A DNA stretch of 33,349 nt from Verrucomicrobiales bacterium (GCA_028293125.1 JAQGPJ010000083.1:1-33349), one strand, 5' to 3'; shown: positions 1 to 6,808, counted from the stretch's first letter. The notes: generated from the letters alone by a model not told the origin. Made by a program: numbers and translations.

Positions 1-397
1 TGACACGCAGAATGATCAGTCGTCTGGGCCCGCGCTCCAGGCGGTCGGTGGACACGCGGCTGATCTCCCGCCAGCCGCCGGGATCGGCGGGCAGGCGCGG
101 ATCCACGAGGATGGTCTCCTCCACGGGAAGGTGGCCGGGCAGAACCCCGGCGCGGGTCTGGCGGCCCTTGCGGCTTCCGCCTTTGGGCCTGCCGGGCTTT
201 GCCGGCGGCGCGGGCGGAGGGCTTTCCTGTTGAGTCTCCAAAGCCAGGTCCAGCTGACCCGGGCAGGAGGGCGGCGGGGTCTGCTCACTGCGCTTTCCAA
301 ACACATAACGGGTCAGCGCCGCCAGCTGCCGGGCCATCGCCGCGAGCTCCTCCTCAAGCTCGGCGATTCGTTTGCGGGCAGCCTCCAGCTCAGTCAC
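1..397 (-). CDS. tnpC: IS66 family transposase TnpC, N-terminal part, truncated by window edge
   Basis: This is the N-terminus of the DDE transposase of IS66 elements. The frame opens at a GTG codon (397-395), four codons after an in-frame stop (409-407), and stays open to base 2. It begins VTELEAARKRIAELEEELAA, a leucine-zipper-like coiled coil typical of this family. Next comes 'LTRYVFGKRSEQ', the family's 'FGRRSEK' signature, then a Pro/Lys-rich linker (GRPKGGSRKGRQ) and 'LPGHLPVEETILVDP', a form of the conserved 'H.P.E...D' stretch. An ATG 21 codons further in is an alternative start, but the GTG keeps the whole coiled coil. It lies 74 bases downstream of tnpB. The catalytic domain is outside the window, so intactness cannot be judged. 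Confidence 0.88.
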   Translation of the reverse strand, partial: MTELEAARKRIAELEEELAAMARQLAALTRYVFGKRSEQTPPPSCPGQLDLALETQQESPPPAPPAKPGRPKGGSRKGRQTRAGVLPGHLPVEETILVDPRLPADPGGWREISRVSTDRLERGPRRLIILRV

Positions 398-471
398 GCC
401 GCAGGTTTATAACATGCCGCGCGGGGACGCCAGGAAAATGTGATCCGCGGGGATAAAACAGATGCCGGGAC

Positions 472-840
472 TCATGCCCGCGGCGGCGATGCCGACGGAT
501 CCTCATACCAGGAGCGCATCCGCGCGCCTTTGAGATCGATACCGCTCAGCAGCATCTCCAGCGCCTCGGCCCGCAGCTGGATCTTCGCCGCTCCGTCCGG
601 CACCTTCGGCCACGCGAAAACTCCGGACTCAAGTTTATTTGTCATTAGCCACAGGCCGGTTCCATCCCAGTAAAGCAGCCGCACCCGGTCCTTCCGCCGG
701 TTGGTGAAAACGAAAATCTGACTGGAGCGCTCATCCTCCCTCAAAGCCCCCCGCACCAGCAGCGCCAGCCCCTCAAAGCTCCGGCGCAGATCCACCGGCT
801 GCGCGGCAAGGCAGACTTTGAGCCCGCGGGTGAAGATCAT
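472..840 (-). CDS. tnpB: IS66 family accessory protein TnpB
   Basis: A 122-residue protein of normal length for IS66 TnpB ('IS66 Orf2 like'), a small protein required with TnpA and TnpC for transposition and of unknown biochemical role. Recognisable family sequence includes 'PVDLRRSFEGLALLV' near residue 15, 'IFVFTNRRKDRVRLLYWDGTG' in the middle and 'WP' near residue 77. The open frame extends upstream to 957, but the ATG at 840 is chosen because the family starts a few residues before 'GLKV', and because it overlaps the tnpA stop by 4 bases (ATGA). That overlap suggests translational coupling. Confidence 0.92.
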   Translation of the reverse strand: MIFTRGLKVCLAAQPVDLRRSFEGLALLVRGALREDERSSQIFVFTNRRKDRVRLLYWDGTGLWLMTNKLESGVFAWPKVPDGAAKIQLRAEALEMLLSGIDLKGARMRSWYEDPSASPPRA

Positions 841-1301
841 GGCGCGCCTCCTTTCCCGGCAGGCTCCCGCTGATGGAACCCGCCTCCGCCCCTGTCCAGG
901 AAGTCCCCGCAGATCCGCAGCGTCAGGCCTCCCGGCAACTCCAGCTCCACCCGCCACGGCGGAGGTGCTCCGCCGTCCGCCGCCTGCGGCCTCCGGTCCC
1001 GCGGCACCTGCTCAGCGCCGTCCCGCTCCATGGCGACAGTCCCTCCGCAACAGTCATCCCGTTCAGCCGCACCCGCACTCCCGCCCGGACAGGCCCGTGG
1101 CCCGGCCTCAGGCTCCAAAGCCTCCACCTCCACAAACACCGGCGCGGACGGCGTCCCCGCCTCACGGGCTTTCCTTCTCCATATCTGCACCGTGCTGTAA
1201 GCCAGGCCAGTCCGCCGGCAGAACTCCGCCAGCGAAAGTCCGCTGATCTCAAACTCGCGCAGCAGTGCCGCGCGCCGTTCCCGTCCTTCTGTTTGCGTCA
1301 T
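837..1301 (-). CDS. tnpA: IS66 family accessory protein TnpA
   Basis: About 154 residues. The N-terminal third is a helix-turn-helix: 'LREFEISGLSLAEFCRRTGL' followed by 'YSTVQIWRRK', typical of IS66 TnpA (the transposase-8 / HTH class). The C-terminal half (VELELPGGLTLRICGDF) resembles the conserved IS66 TnpA tail. The frame extends to 1352, but the start at 1301 (MTQTEGRERR) is preferred since the upstream 17 codons resemble no family member and run toward the terminal repeat. The end overlaps tnpB by 4 bases. The middle, residues about 60-115, is Gly/Ala/Glu-rich and poorly conserved, as usual. Confidence 0.88.
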   Translation of the reverse strand: MTQTEGRERRAALLREFEISGLSLAEFCRRTGLAYSTVQIWRRKAREAGTPSAPVFVEVEALEPEAGPRACPGGSAGAAERDDCCGGTVAMERDGAEQVPRDRRPQAADGGAPPPWRVELELPGGLTLRICGDFLDRGGGGFHQREPAGKGGAP

Positions 1302-1419
1302 GCCCAACCGTGGCACAGCGCAGCAGCCGTGCCTGCCATACCCAACGGTCATCCGTCAAAGGCTTACGTTATTTCGGAATTCACACTCCGCCCTGCTTTC
1401 TTCCGTTTAGCTGGCAACC

Positions 1420-1437
1420 CAATAATATAGTTTATTG
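1420..1437. repeat. Dispersed AT-rich palindrome, copy 1
   Basis: CAATAA-TATAGT-TTATTG: perfect 6-bp arms around 6 bases, followed by TG as in several other copies. It lies between the IS66 end (1367) and the 3' end of repA (1720, minus strand). A degenerate relative that looks centre-deleted (ggaattgaatattattgtg) follows at 1461-1479; compare the left flank and right arm of copy 5 at 13053-13078. Confidence 0.75.
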
Positions 1438-1582
1438 TGCCCGTTCCGGGTTTCCCCGGGGGAATTGAATATTATTGTGTTTCAACGCGGGATGCGGCGC
1501 TCCCCTGCCCTGCCGACGCACCGACGGGCTTTCACGCGCCGCCCGTTCATCCACTCACGGGGTCCCCGGCGTAATTGATTCC

Positions 1583-1639
1583 GGCCGGAGTTCTCCGGCT
1601 GCCACGTGTGGCATGGTGTGGTGACCAGCTCCGGGCGGT
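1583..1639 (+). repeat. Inverted repeat arm A flanking the rep-par module
   Basis: These 57 bases match the reverse complement of 5682-5738 at 55 positions (differences at two sites near the outer end). The shared core includes GCCACGTGTGGCATGGTGTG. Weaker similarity continues inward, for example CCGCAGG-CTTGGACCC here against CCGCAGA-CTCAAACCC in the other arm. The inner side can form a hairpin (CTCCGGGCGG pairing with CCGTCCGGAG, one wobble). It lies just beyond the repA stop codon. Confidence 0.85.
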
Positions 1640-1719
1640 GGTCAGGGCGGATCGCCGTCCGGAGTCCCGCCGCCTGTCTCCGCAGGCTTGGACCCGCCGG
1701 CGGACTCTCCCGCCAAGTT

Positions 1720-3138
1720 TCAGAGTGAGGCCCCCAAGAGTGTCTCCACGTGATTCCGGATGATGGCCTCGCGCATGTAGGGGCGCTGGATGGCCCCGCT
1801 GCCCAGTGGCGAGGCGGCAAGGGCCTCCGCCTCGATGGCTTCGCGGGCCGCTGTCGGCAGGCGGTCAAGGAACACTTGGACTCGGGCGGCGATGGCGTTG
1901 GCCCCCTGTTGGGAGAAGGAGGCGGTCTGCTGCTCCTTTCGAGCTTTTGCGGCAGCTTTTTCAGCTTTGGCGGCGATGGCCTTCTCACGCCTCTGACGCT
2001 GCTCCGCGGACTCATACCCTGTAGGAGTTTCATAACCTTCCTGAATGGATTGGGCCAACCAGCCACCTGGATTCTGCGGACGTTCGGCTTCTTTCCCTTT
2101 CCGGGACATCAAAAAATCAAATTCCTCGATCTTAGCCTTTACCAGCTCCTCTGAACACTTGCCGACCAGCCTTCGCGCCCGTGACTTGGTCACACCTCGG
2201 CTGATCAGTTCCCTTTCTAGGGAAGGAATGTTCCCCGTCTCTTCTTCCACCAAAGGGATTGGGTCTTTCCGGTTGTCCGCCACAGCCAGCTCGAAACAAA
2301 CATCCCATTTTCCGGGTTCCCGCTTTCGATACCGTTCCTTGTCGCTGGCGTCTTTCAGAAATCCCACGGCCACCAACTCCTTTATCGCTGGCTTCAGCAT
2401 TCCCTTCAGATTGTAAACCGCACAAGTCCGTTTAATTCCGATTTTCTCATGGGCAAACGTGGCCAAGTCAAACACCAAGGCTGACCGCGTGTAAAAACGC
2501 TTGTCGAGAAACCGGTACATCCGCTTTGCGGTCGCAGTACCCAGTCTGCGGTAAAGTCCAAAGTCCAACGCCTTCACACTGCCGGACAAAAAGCTTTCGA
2601 ACATTTGGTCAGCCCACGTGATGTGGCACGCATTCGCCCCACGCTTGACCTGAAAATCCTGTATCAGCACGATGCCGTTGTCCTCCCAAACTGCATCTTC
2701 CCTCGTGTAGTCCCTCCATGCCTTGTTCCACATCACGTTGACGCCCAGCCATTTATTCAGAGCGGACAGAATCCGGGCATAACTCTGGCCATTCTCCTCC
2801 CAGCCCAGCATTCGAATCAACTGACTTCTGGAGAAATACACCCGTTTTGCTGAAAATGCCTGATGCTTCGTCAACTGGATTAATGCCAACAGCACGTCTT
2901 CGTCCAGAGCGGTGGGTAGGCCATAGGCGGCAGAACCAGAAACTGTAACTTTCCGCGCCACCATTGCACGGGCTCGACTGTCCCATATCTGGTCTTCGAA
3001 AACGAGGACCTTGGAATCTCCTCCCGAACGTTTGCACAGCACGGAAAGTGGGAACTCGGCTAAATTGAGCTCGTCCCGGCCATCAAATGAATCTGGGCTG
3101 CATTCCGGAGCCGGCGTAGTGGTGGGTTTCTGGATCAT
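1720..3138 (-). CDS. repA: Plasmid replication initiator protein, RepA-like (RPA family)
   Basis: A 472-residue protein resembling replication initiator protein A of plasmids in Alphaproteobacteria, Planctomycetota and Verrucomicrobiota. It would bind origin iterons and start plasmid replication. Family-like stretches are 'DELNLAEFPLSVLCKR' (about 23-38), 'VTVSGSAAYGLPTALDEDVLLAL' (64-86) and 'ARILSALNKWLGV' (120-132), consistent with a winged-helix DNA-binding core. A basic, Ala/Lys-rich coiled-coil segment (REKAIAAKAEKAAAKARKE) lies near residue 385. The gene reads away from the iteron block at 3259-3425, the normal arrangement for an autoregulated iteron plasmid. No stop or frameshift is seen. 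Start: the ATG at 3138 gives the full N-terminus, though no convincing ribosome-binding site precedes it. Confidence 0.85.
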   Translation of the reverse strand: MIQKPTTTPAPECSPDSFDGRDELNLAEFPLSVLCKRSGGDSKVLVFEDQIWDSRARAMVARKVTVSGSAAYGLPTALDEDVLLALIQLTKHQAFSAKRVYFSRSQLIRMLGWEENGQSYARILSALNKWLGVNVMWNKAWRDYTREDAVWEDNGIVLIQDFQVKRGANACHITWADQMFESFLSGSVKALDFGLYRRLGTATAKRMYRFLDKRFYTRSALVFDLATFAHEKIGIKRTCAVYNLKGMLKPAIKELVAVGFLKDASDKERYRKREPGKWDVCFELAVADNRKDPIPLVEEETGNIPSLERELISRGVTKSRARRLVGKCSEELVKAKIEEFDFLMSRKGKEAERPQNPGGWLAQSIQEGYETPTGYESAEQRQRREKAIAAKAEKAAAKARKEQQTASFSQQGANAIAARVQVFLDRLPTAAREAIEAEALAASPLGSGAIQRPYMREAIIRNHVETLLGASL

Positions 3139-3162
3139 GATAAATTGAAAGCATCATCACGC

Positions 3163-3176
3163 GCGCGCATGCGCGC
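3163..3176. promoter_or_regulatory. GC palindrome in the repA leader
   Basis: A perfect 14-bp palindrome, GCGCGCATGCGCGC, lies 24 bases upstream of the repA start. The flanks (CATCATCAC on one side, ATGGTGGTG on the other) can extend the stem with G-T pairs. It sits in otherwise AT-rich DNA, so it is a candidate operator for RepA autoregulation or an mRNA leader hairpin. The role is inferred. Confidence 0.5.
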
Positions 3177-3258
3177 ATGGTGGTGTTATTTCTGCATCAT
3201 ATTTCTTAATTTAGAGGGGCGTAACTAATTGATTTTCAATGAGTTATGGCTCAAAATC

Positions 3259-3425
3259 CAAGTCATTCGTCGTGTTTTCACAAGTCATTCGTCGTGTTTT
3301 TGGTGATTTTCACAAGTCATTCGTCGTGTTTTCCAATGTCATTCGTCGTAAAAATAGACCGTTCACAAGTCATTTGTCGAATTCTGATGAGATTTAACAG
3401 AAACACAAGTCAATCATCGAAAAAT
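3259..3425 (+). repeat. oriV: Iteron array, probable plasmid replication origin
   Basis: Six direct repeats of a CAAGTCATTCGTCGTGTTTT-type sequence start at 3259, 3281, 3313, 3334, 3366 and 3406. The first three are near identical. The fourth has CAATGTCATTCGTCGTAAAA, and the last two diverge after CAAGTCA. Start-to-start distances are 22, 32, 21, 32 and 40 bases, close to 2, 3, 2, 3 and 4 helical turns, so the sites would lie on one face of the DNA. The array is immediately upstream of repA. Weaker TCGTCGAAACG and TTTCGACGAA motifs follow near 3448 and 3488. Confidence 0.85.
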
Positions 3426-3809
3426 CACCCGGAAAAACCTCTGTATTTCGTCGAAACGATCCGAGGATTTCGCACGGGTCGCCTTGGTTTCGACGAATTT
3501 GAGCGGTTTTGCACGTGTCAGCCCGCCTAGGTTTAAGCTTCCCGCCTTCATCTTGCCCGTTTTCAGCAATTGATTTTGACCACTTGTCCTCAAGTTAAGC
3601 CGCAAACGCATTTTTACTCCATTCTGCCCGTTTGGACTGGTCCTCCGTCACCTTCACCCTCAACAACTTCTTCCGGCGGTTTTTAGAGCCGTTTCCGCTT
3701 AAATGCGGGCCAGTTGGAAATATCGATGGGATTTCAAATTAGCAGTACGGCATTTTGGGAAAGGTCAAAGACCGGAATTTTTCGCTTCTTCACTTCCCTT
3801 TTTAAGTAG
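3426..3809. other. Non-coding AT-rich spacer between iterons and par region
   Basis: No convincing gene on either strand. It contains degenerate iteron-like TCGTCGAAAC and TTTCGACGAA motifs and becomes increasingly AT-rich toward 3809. It may hold the DNA-unwinding part of the origin (inference only). Confidence 0.5.
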
Positions 3810-3824
3810 CTTTTCTTTAATTTA

Positions 3825-3841
3825 AAGAAATAATATTTATT
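3825..3841. promoter_or_regulatory. Par palindrome, site 1
   Basis: AAGAAATA-A-TATTTATT, one mismatch from the perfect palindrome. First of seven sites around the parA operon. Probable operator/centromere half of a type Ib partition system (inference). Confidence 0.65.
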
Positions 3842-3903
3842 TGAATTACTTTGAAATTTGCATTGGGCTAGCCCTCGGAGTTGCTCTCGCAAGCATTACT
3901 TCA

Positions 3904-3920
3904 AAGAAATAATATTTCTT
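3904..3920. promoter_or_regulatory. Par palindrome, site 2
   Basis: AAGAAATA-A-TATTTCTT, a perfect 8-bp-arm palindrome, 79 bases centre to centre from site 1. Confidence 0.7.
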
Positions 3921-3988
3921 GAAAATACTAAAATCACTTGAGATTCCTGCGTTAAGAAGAATTTTCCATAAAATTCTTCATTACTTCA

Positions 3989-4005
3989 AAGAAATATTAT
4001 CTCTT
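3989..4005. promoter_or_regulatory. Par palindrome, site 3
   Basis: AAGAAATA-T-TATCTCTT, one mismatch. It lies 6 bases before the ATG of the dead parA fragment, exactly as site 6 does before the live gene. Confidence 0.65.
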
Positions 4006-4011
4006 TGCTTC

Positions 4012-4121
4012 ATGAAAATAGCTTTTTGCTCCGGGGAAGAGGGTTGGAAAATCCACTCTCCCTCTGCCTTTGTCCGCTGCTCTTTGCAAAGCAGGCCGAA
4101 AAATTGGTATCCGAGACCTCG
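4012..4121 (+). pseudogene. Truncated, frameshifted parA 5' fragment
   Basis: ATGAAAATAGCTTTTTGCTC is identical to the start of the intact parA at 4327. The Walker A codons then differ: the intact gene reads GGGAAAGGGGGGGTTGG where this copy has GGGGAAGAGGGTTGG. This destroys KGGVGKST and shifts the frame (MKIAFCSGEEGWKIHS). Homology stops at 4121, where the second duplication unit begins. It is a dead by-product of the tandem duplication, but it keeps three par palindromes upstream. Confidence 0.85.
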
Positions 4122-4136
4122 CTTTTCTTTAATTTA

Positions 4137-4153
4137 AAGAAATAATATTTATT
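4137..4153. promoter_or_regulatory. Par palindrome, site 4
   Basis: AAGAAATA-A-TATTTATT, the same variant as site 1, as expected for the duplicate position. Confidence 0.65.
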
Positions 4154-4218
4154 TGAGTTGCTTTGAAATTTTTCACCGATGTTTAAATTCCGAGGGTTAC
4201 CCTGTAAGCATTACTTCA

Positions 4219-4235
4219 AAGAAATAATATTTCTT
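4219..4235. promoter_or_regulatory. Par palindrome, site 5
   Basis: AAGAAATA-A-TATTTCTT, perfect palindrome, duplicate of site 2. It overlaps a TTG codon that could be misread as an upstream parA start. Confidence 0.7.
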
Positions 4236-4303
4236 GAAAATGCTGAAATCTCTTGAAATCTCTGGTTTTAAGGAGACCTTGCCCGAGGTTCTTCTTTATT
4301 TCG

Positions 4304-4320
4304 AAGAAATATTATCTCTT
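4304..4320. promoter_or_regulatory. Par palindrome, site 6, at the parA start
   Basis: AAGAAATA-T-TATCTCTT, duplicate of site 3. It ends 6 bases before the parA ATG, so a bound repressor would block both the transcript start region and translation initiation. Confidence 0.65.
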
Positions 4321-4326
4321 TGCTTC

Positions 4327-4902
4327 ATGAAAATAGCTTTTTGCTCCGGGAAAGGGGGGGTTGGAAAATCCACTCTCACTCTGCTTTTGTCCGCTGCTCT
4401 TTCCAAAGCTGGTCGGAAAATTGGTATCCGGGACCTCGATCCCCAAGAGTCTGTGACCGGCTGGGCACAGTCTGCCGGAGACTGTGGCGAAATTATAGGG
4501 CAGGGTAGCGACTCAACTCTGTGTGAAATCGAAGTCATCGACCTGCCCCCACGTCTCGACGACCCAGCCGTAATCCAAACAATCCGGGAAGCGGACCGCA
4601 TCATCATTCCTTGCACCCCAAGTCCGGCAGACATGGTGGCGGGAAAAGCCACTGCTGCGGTGGTCCGACGCGTTATGAAGCCCGGCGCAAAAGCCGCCGT
4701 GTGCTTTAACATGCTCCAAAAGGGAACCACCCTCACCTCCCACGTTGCCAAAATCGCGCAGGATATTGGCCTGCCAGCTCTCTCTAATCAACTTACCCGT
4801 CGCCAGTGTTACCAGCACGCGGTTGTTTTGGGTTGGAAAGGCTTGGATGCCCCGGCCCGTGAGGAGGTCCTCCAGCTTGTCCTCGAAATCACCTCTCTGT
4901 GA
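4327..4902 (+). CDS. parA: ParA-family partition ATPase
   Basis: A 191-residue member of the small ParA/MinD P-loop ATPases that move plasmids apart over the nucleoid. It has a deviant Walker A, SGKGGVGKST, at residues 7-16, 'IRDLDPQ' near 35-41 (switch I / A'), and 'VIDLPPR' in the Walker B position near residue 75. There is no N-terminal helix-turn-helix, as in type Ib ParA. The open frame runs back to a TTG at 4234, but the extra 31 codons cover palindromes 5 and 6 and the duplicated non-coding block, so the ATG at 4327 is used. The RHH gene follows 9 bases later, forming an operon. Expression is probably repressed by that partner through the upstream palindromes. Confidence 0.9.
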   Translation: MKIAFCSGKGGVGKSTLTLLLSAALSKAGRKIGIRDLDPQESVTGWAQSAGDCGEIIGQGSDSTLCEIEVIDLPPRLDDPAVIQTIREADRIIIPCTPSPADMVAGKATAAVVRRVMKPGAKAAVCFNMLQKGTTLTSHVAKIAQDIGLPALSNQLTRRQCYQHAVVLGWKGLDAPAREEVLQLVLEITSL

Positions 4903-4911
4903 CCTCATCCT

Positions 4912-5346
4912 ATGAAGAAAGGCAATAAAACCGACGAACTGCTGGGCCGATTGGGGCAGCAAATGCGGGATTTCCCTGCTGTCACTACTTTCCCCGGGGC
5001 CAAACAGGCGGAATCCGCTGTCAAAGCCGCCGCAGTGCCCCCGGCGGCCAGTGCTGCTGAAGCACCTGCGCCCGTCCCAATTCAATCGGTCGCCCTAGAA
5101 AAGGAAATTCCAGCTGAAAAGGTCACCGGTAAAGCCGTTCGAAATTTATCTGTGACCTTGTACACGGAAGATATAGCCATCCTTCAAAAAATCCGTTTCA
5201 GGGTCATGGAGGAAACAGGCAAACCCACCGTGAGTATTTCGGAAACGATCCGAATTGCCCTCCGAGCTTTCGGCTCCGACAAGACCTTGCCTGAAATAAG
5301 CGCTGAAGTGGAGCAGTTGGATGGCCGTGGAACGTGGAAGAAATAA
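4912..5346 (+). CDS. Ribbon-helix-helix partition partner of ParA (ParB/ParG-like)
   Basis: A 144-residue protein directly after parA. Residues 1-75 are flexible, rich in Ala, Pro and Glu. Residues about 78-125 (VRNLSVTLYTEDIAILQKIR followed by a 'TVSISETIRIALRAF' helix) have the strand-helix-helix pattern of ribbon-helix-helix DNA-binding proteins. In type Ib systems such a protein binds the centromere, represses the operon and stimulates the ATPase through its mobile N-terminus. I infer the same here, with AAGAAATA-W-TATTTCTT as its target. The stop codon overlaps the seventh copy of that palindrome. Sequence similarity to any named ParG or ParR is not evident by eye. Confidence 0.78.
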   Translation: MKKGNKTDELLGRLGQQMRDFPAVTTFPGAKQAESAVKAAAVPPAASAAEAPAPVPIQSVALEKEIPAEKVTGKAVRNLSVTLYTEDIAILQKIRFRVMEETGKPTVSISETIRIALRAFGSDKTLPEISAEVEQLDGRGTWKK

Positions 5347-5362
5347 AGAAATATTATTTCTT
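5346..5362. promoter_or_regulatory. Par palindrome, site 7, downstream of the par operon
   Basis: AAGAAATA-T-TATTTCTT, perfect palindrome overlapping the stop codon of the RHH gene, about 1 kb from the upstream cluster. A site on both sides of the operon suggests a split centromere (inference). Confidence 0.65.
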
Positions 5363-5364
5363 TT

Positions 5365-5681
5365 AAATAATATATCCCATTGAGAGCAGGTGTTTTTAGG
5401 CCGGCAAAGTGTTCCATCCTCATCAACTCGCCCGCCCAAAGCCTGCCCCAGCTCATAACTGTCCGTGTCTGCCTGCATGGGGAGGAGCATGAAAAGCCCT
5501 TCAAATGCTCGACGTCCTCCGGAAATCCCACTCCAAAGCCGGACGGACTTTCCAACGCCGTGAAAATTGTGCTCCGTTTCTGTCCGCTGGAACCCCCGTC
5601 CGCATCGCGGAAGCATGAGAGACCAAGGAGGCCGCCGCCGGGTTTGAGTCTGCGGATGACGGCCCGAACTCCGGGCGGATA
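5365..5681. other. Spacer between par operon and inverted repeat arm B
   Basis: No convincing gene is seen. The part nearest arm B resembles the DNA inside arm A, so the inverted repeat is probably longer and decayed. Open frames here have no recognisable sequence. Confidence 0.4.
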
Positions 5682-5692
5682 ACCGCCCGGAG
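5669..5692. other. Strong hairpin inside inverted repeat arm B
   Basis: CTCCGGGCGG-ATAA-CCGCCCGGAG: perfect 10-bp stem with a 4-base loop. No T-run follows on either strand, so it is not a typical intrinsic terminator. The equivalent place in arm A forms a similar stem with a 16-base loop. Confidence 0.7.
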
Positions 5693-5738
5693 CTGGTCAC
5701 CACACCATGCCACACGTGGCAGCCAGAGAATTCCGGCC
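5682..5738 (-). repeat. Inverted repeat arm B flanking the rep-par module
   Basis: Reverse complement of arm A (1583-1639) with 55 of 57 identical. The two arms enclose about 4.2 kb with repA, the iterons and the par genes, and nothing obviously unrelated. Confidence 0.85.
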
Positions 5739-6262
5739 AAATTATTTACGCTGGCTTCCTCCGGCCGTGACGAATTTTGCCGCTCGCGCCGGCGAAAAAT
5801 CCGCAGCCAACCACGCTGGGGGCAGAAAATTCAGAAATTCACTGAAAAACACAATAATGCCGCAATTTCCCCTTCAGCTCCGGATCCAAGCTAATAACGT
5901 TTATTATTGGAACGCCAGCCGGGTGCGGAAAAAGGGGCGGGGAAGGGGAGCTTACCTGCGGACGGCTCCGCATGGTGGGCCGCCGTTCGCTCAAAATCAC
6001 CCGCCATTTGTCCCCGGCGGGCGCGGGCCGGTGGTGCCCAAAGCGCGGAATTGTCGTTTTGGGTGATCTCCCTCTCCGTCCTCACCCGGCAGAGGGCCAA
6101 CAGGAAAGGGGATTGGCCGCATGAACGCGCTGCGGGCTCGCGCTCTCACTGCTTGCGGTCAGCGGCAAAATCCGCCACATACCCATGAATCCGCATCACC
6201 CGGCGGTCGGCTCATCCCCCCGGACCCGTCAGCGGTTGAATAACCGGCCCGTCTCCGCGCGC
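5739..6262. other. Non-coding or decayed spacer with palindrome copy 2
   Basis: No gene could be supported. It holds palindrome copy 2 at 5892 and a lone half-site (CACAATAATG) at 5850-5859. The rest is GC-rich DNA with no recognisable protein. Confidence 0.45.
5892..5909. repeat. Dispersed AT-rich palindrome, copy 2
   Basis: TAATAA-CGTTTA-TTATTG, one arm base off consensus. The right flank GGAAC is shared with copies 3 and 7, defining a subfamily. Confidence 0.7.
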
Positions 6263-6622
6263 ATGAAAACAATCTCCGCCGTTCCCTTCCTGCTGGTGGC
6301 CGCGCTCGTTGTCCATGTCTCGGGTTCATTCAGCGGAACCGCTCTTTGGAACGCGCTGCCCGTTGGAATGGGTTTCGGCGCGCTTCAGGCCGGGTTGAGT
6401 TCCCGCCGCGCGATGGCGGCCGGCTGCATCGCGTTTGCGGTCTCCATCACGCTTCTGGTTGCGCTCTTTCATCTCGCCTGGCTTTTCGACTGGGGTGGAA
6501 CCGCAACCGGCTCCTCCACCTCAGCGGTGGCTTTTATGTTCGTTCCTCTTTGGGCGGTTCTTTTCGCCGGCATCATCGGATTGGTGGCGTGGGGCGTCGG
6601 CAAGGCTGTTTGGAGGGGATGA
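6263..6622 (+). CDS. Small integral membrane protein, unknown function
   Basis: 119 residues with four probable membrane helices: ISAVPFLLVAALVVHV near the N-terminus, ALWNALPVGMGFGALQAGL, GCIAFAVSITLLVALFHLAW, and a last stretch around FVPLWAVLFAGIIGLVAW. The open frame extends upstream to 6185, but those 26 codons are Pro/Arg/Ser-rich and unlike a membrane protein, so the ATG at 6263 is preferred. No clear ribosome-binding site. I do not recognise a family. It stands alone on the plus strand, followed by palindrome copy 3. Confidence 0.6.
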   Translation: MKTISAVPFLLVAALVVHVSGSFSGTALWNALPVGMGFGALQAGLSSRRAMAAGCIAFAVSITLLVALFHLAWLFDWGGTATGSSTSAVAFMFVPLWAVLFAGIIGLVAWGVGKAVWRG

Positions 6623-6702
6623 TTGAGTGGTCCAACCATGTGATGCGGCAAACCCGCTCCCTACCTCACGGTCGCAACCGGGCAGGAATGGATTTCCGGA
6701 CA

Positions 6703-6720
6703 CAATAAGGTTTATTATTG
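6703..6720. repeat. Dispersed AT-rich palindrome, copy 3
   Basis: CAATAA-GGTTTA-TTATTG, preceded by TCCGGACA and followed by GGAAC. It lies between the 3' ends of two convergent genes. Confidence 0.78.
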
Positions 6721-6808
6721 GAACGGCTGCACAGCGGGGAGAAAATGAAGCAGAAAGGGGGATTTGAGCTTGTCCTGCTCTTCCAGTCACCGGGCAAACA
6801 GGCTTGGC

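Larger units (their letters stand above)
1..1367 (-). mobile_element. IS66-family insertion sequence, partial (one end outside window)
   Basis: Three minus-strand genes in the canonical IS66 order tnpA-tnpB-tnpC lie inside one end of the element. The visible terminus is at 1367: read on the minus strand it starts GTAAGCCTTTGACGGATGAC, and IS66-family ends typically begin GTAAG. The flanking 8 bases 1368-1375 (gttatttc) would be the target-site duplication, but the other end lies outside the window. tnpA and tnpB look intact, so the element may be recently active. A relic with the same terminal sequence lies at 13167-13204. Confidence 0.88.
3810..4121 (+). repeat. Tandem duplication unit 1 (par promoter region plus parA start)
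   Basis: This block resembles 4122-4438 along its length: both begin CTTTTCTTTAATTTAAAGAA, both contain three copies of the 17-bp AAGAAATA-W-TATTTCTT palindrome at matching places, and both end in the first 37 or so codons of parA. The copies have diverged by substitutions and small indels, so the event is not recent. Unit 1 is the non-functional copy (see the pseudogene at 4012). Confidence 0.85.
4122..4438 (+). repeat. Tandem duplication unit 2 (contains the live par promoter and parA start)
   Basis: Second copy of the block at 3810-4121, slightly longer because of small indels. It carries palindromes 4 to 6 and the intact Walker A coding sequence. Confidence 0.85.

Noticed and set aside
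3259..3425. Iteron block as a CRISPR array
   Set aside because: Repeats are about 20 bases with variable 1-20-base gaps, no cas genes, and it sits directly upstream of a replication initiator.
4234..4326. N-terminal extension of ParA from a TTG codon
   Set aside because: The extension covers two operator palindromes and duplicated non-coding DNA; the ATG at 4327 puts Walker A at the usual distance from the start.
5669..5692. Hairpin in arm B as an integron attC site
   Set aside because: No convincing RYYYAAC / GTTRRRY core pair at the right places, and no integrase or cassette array.
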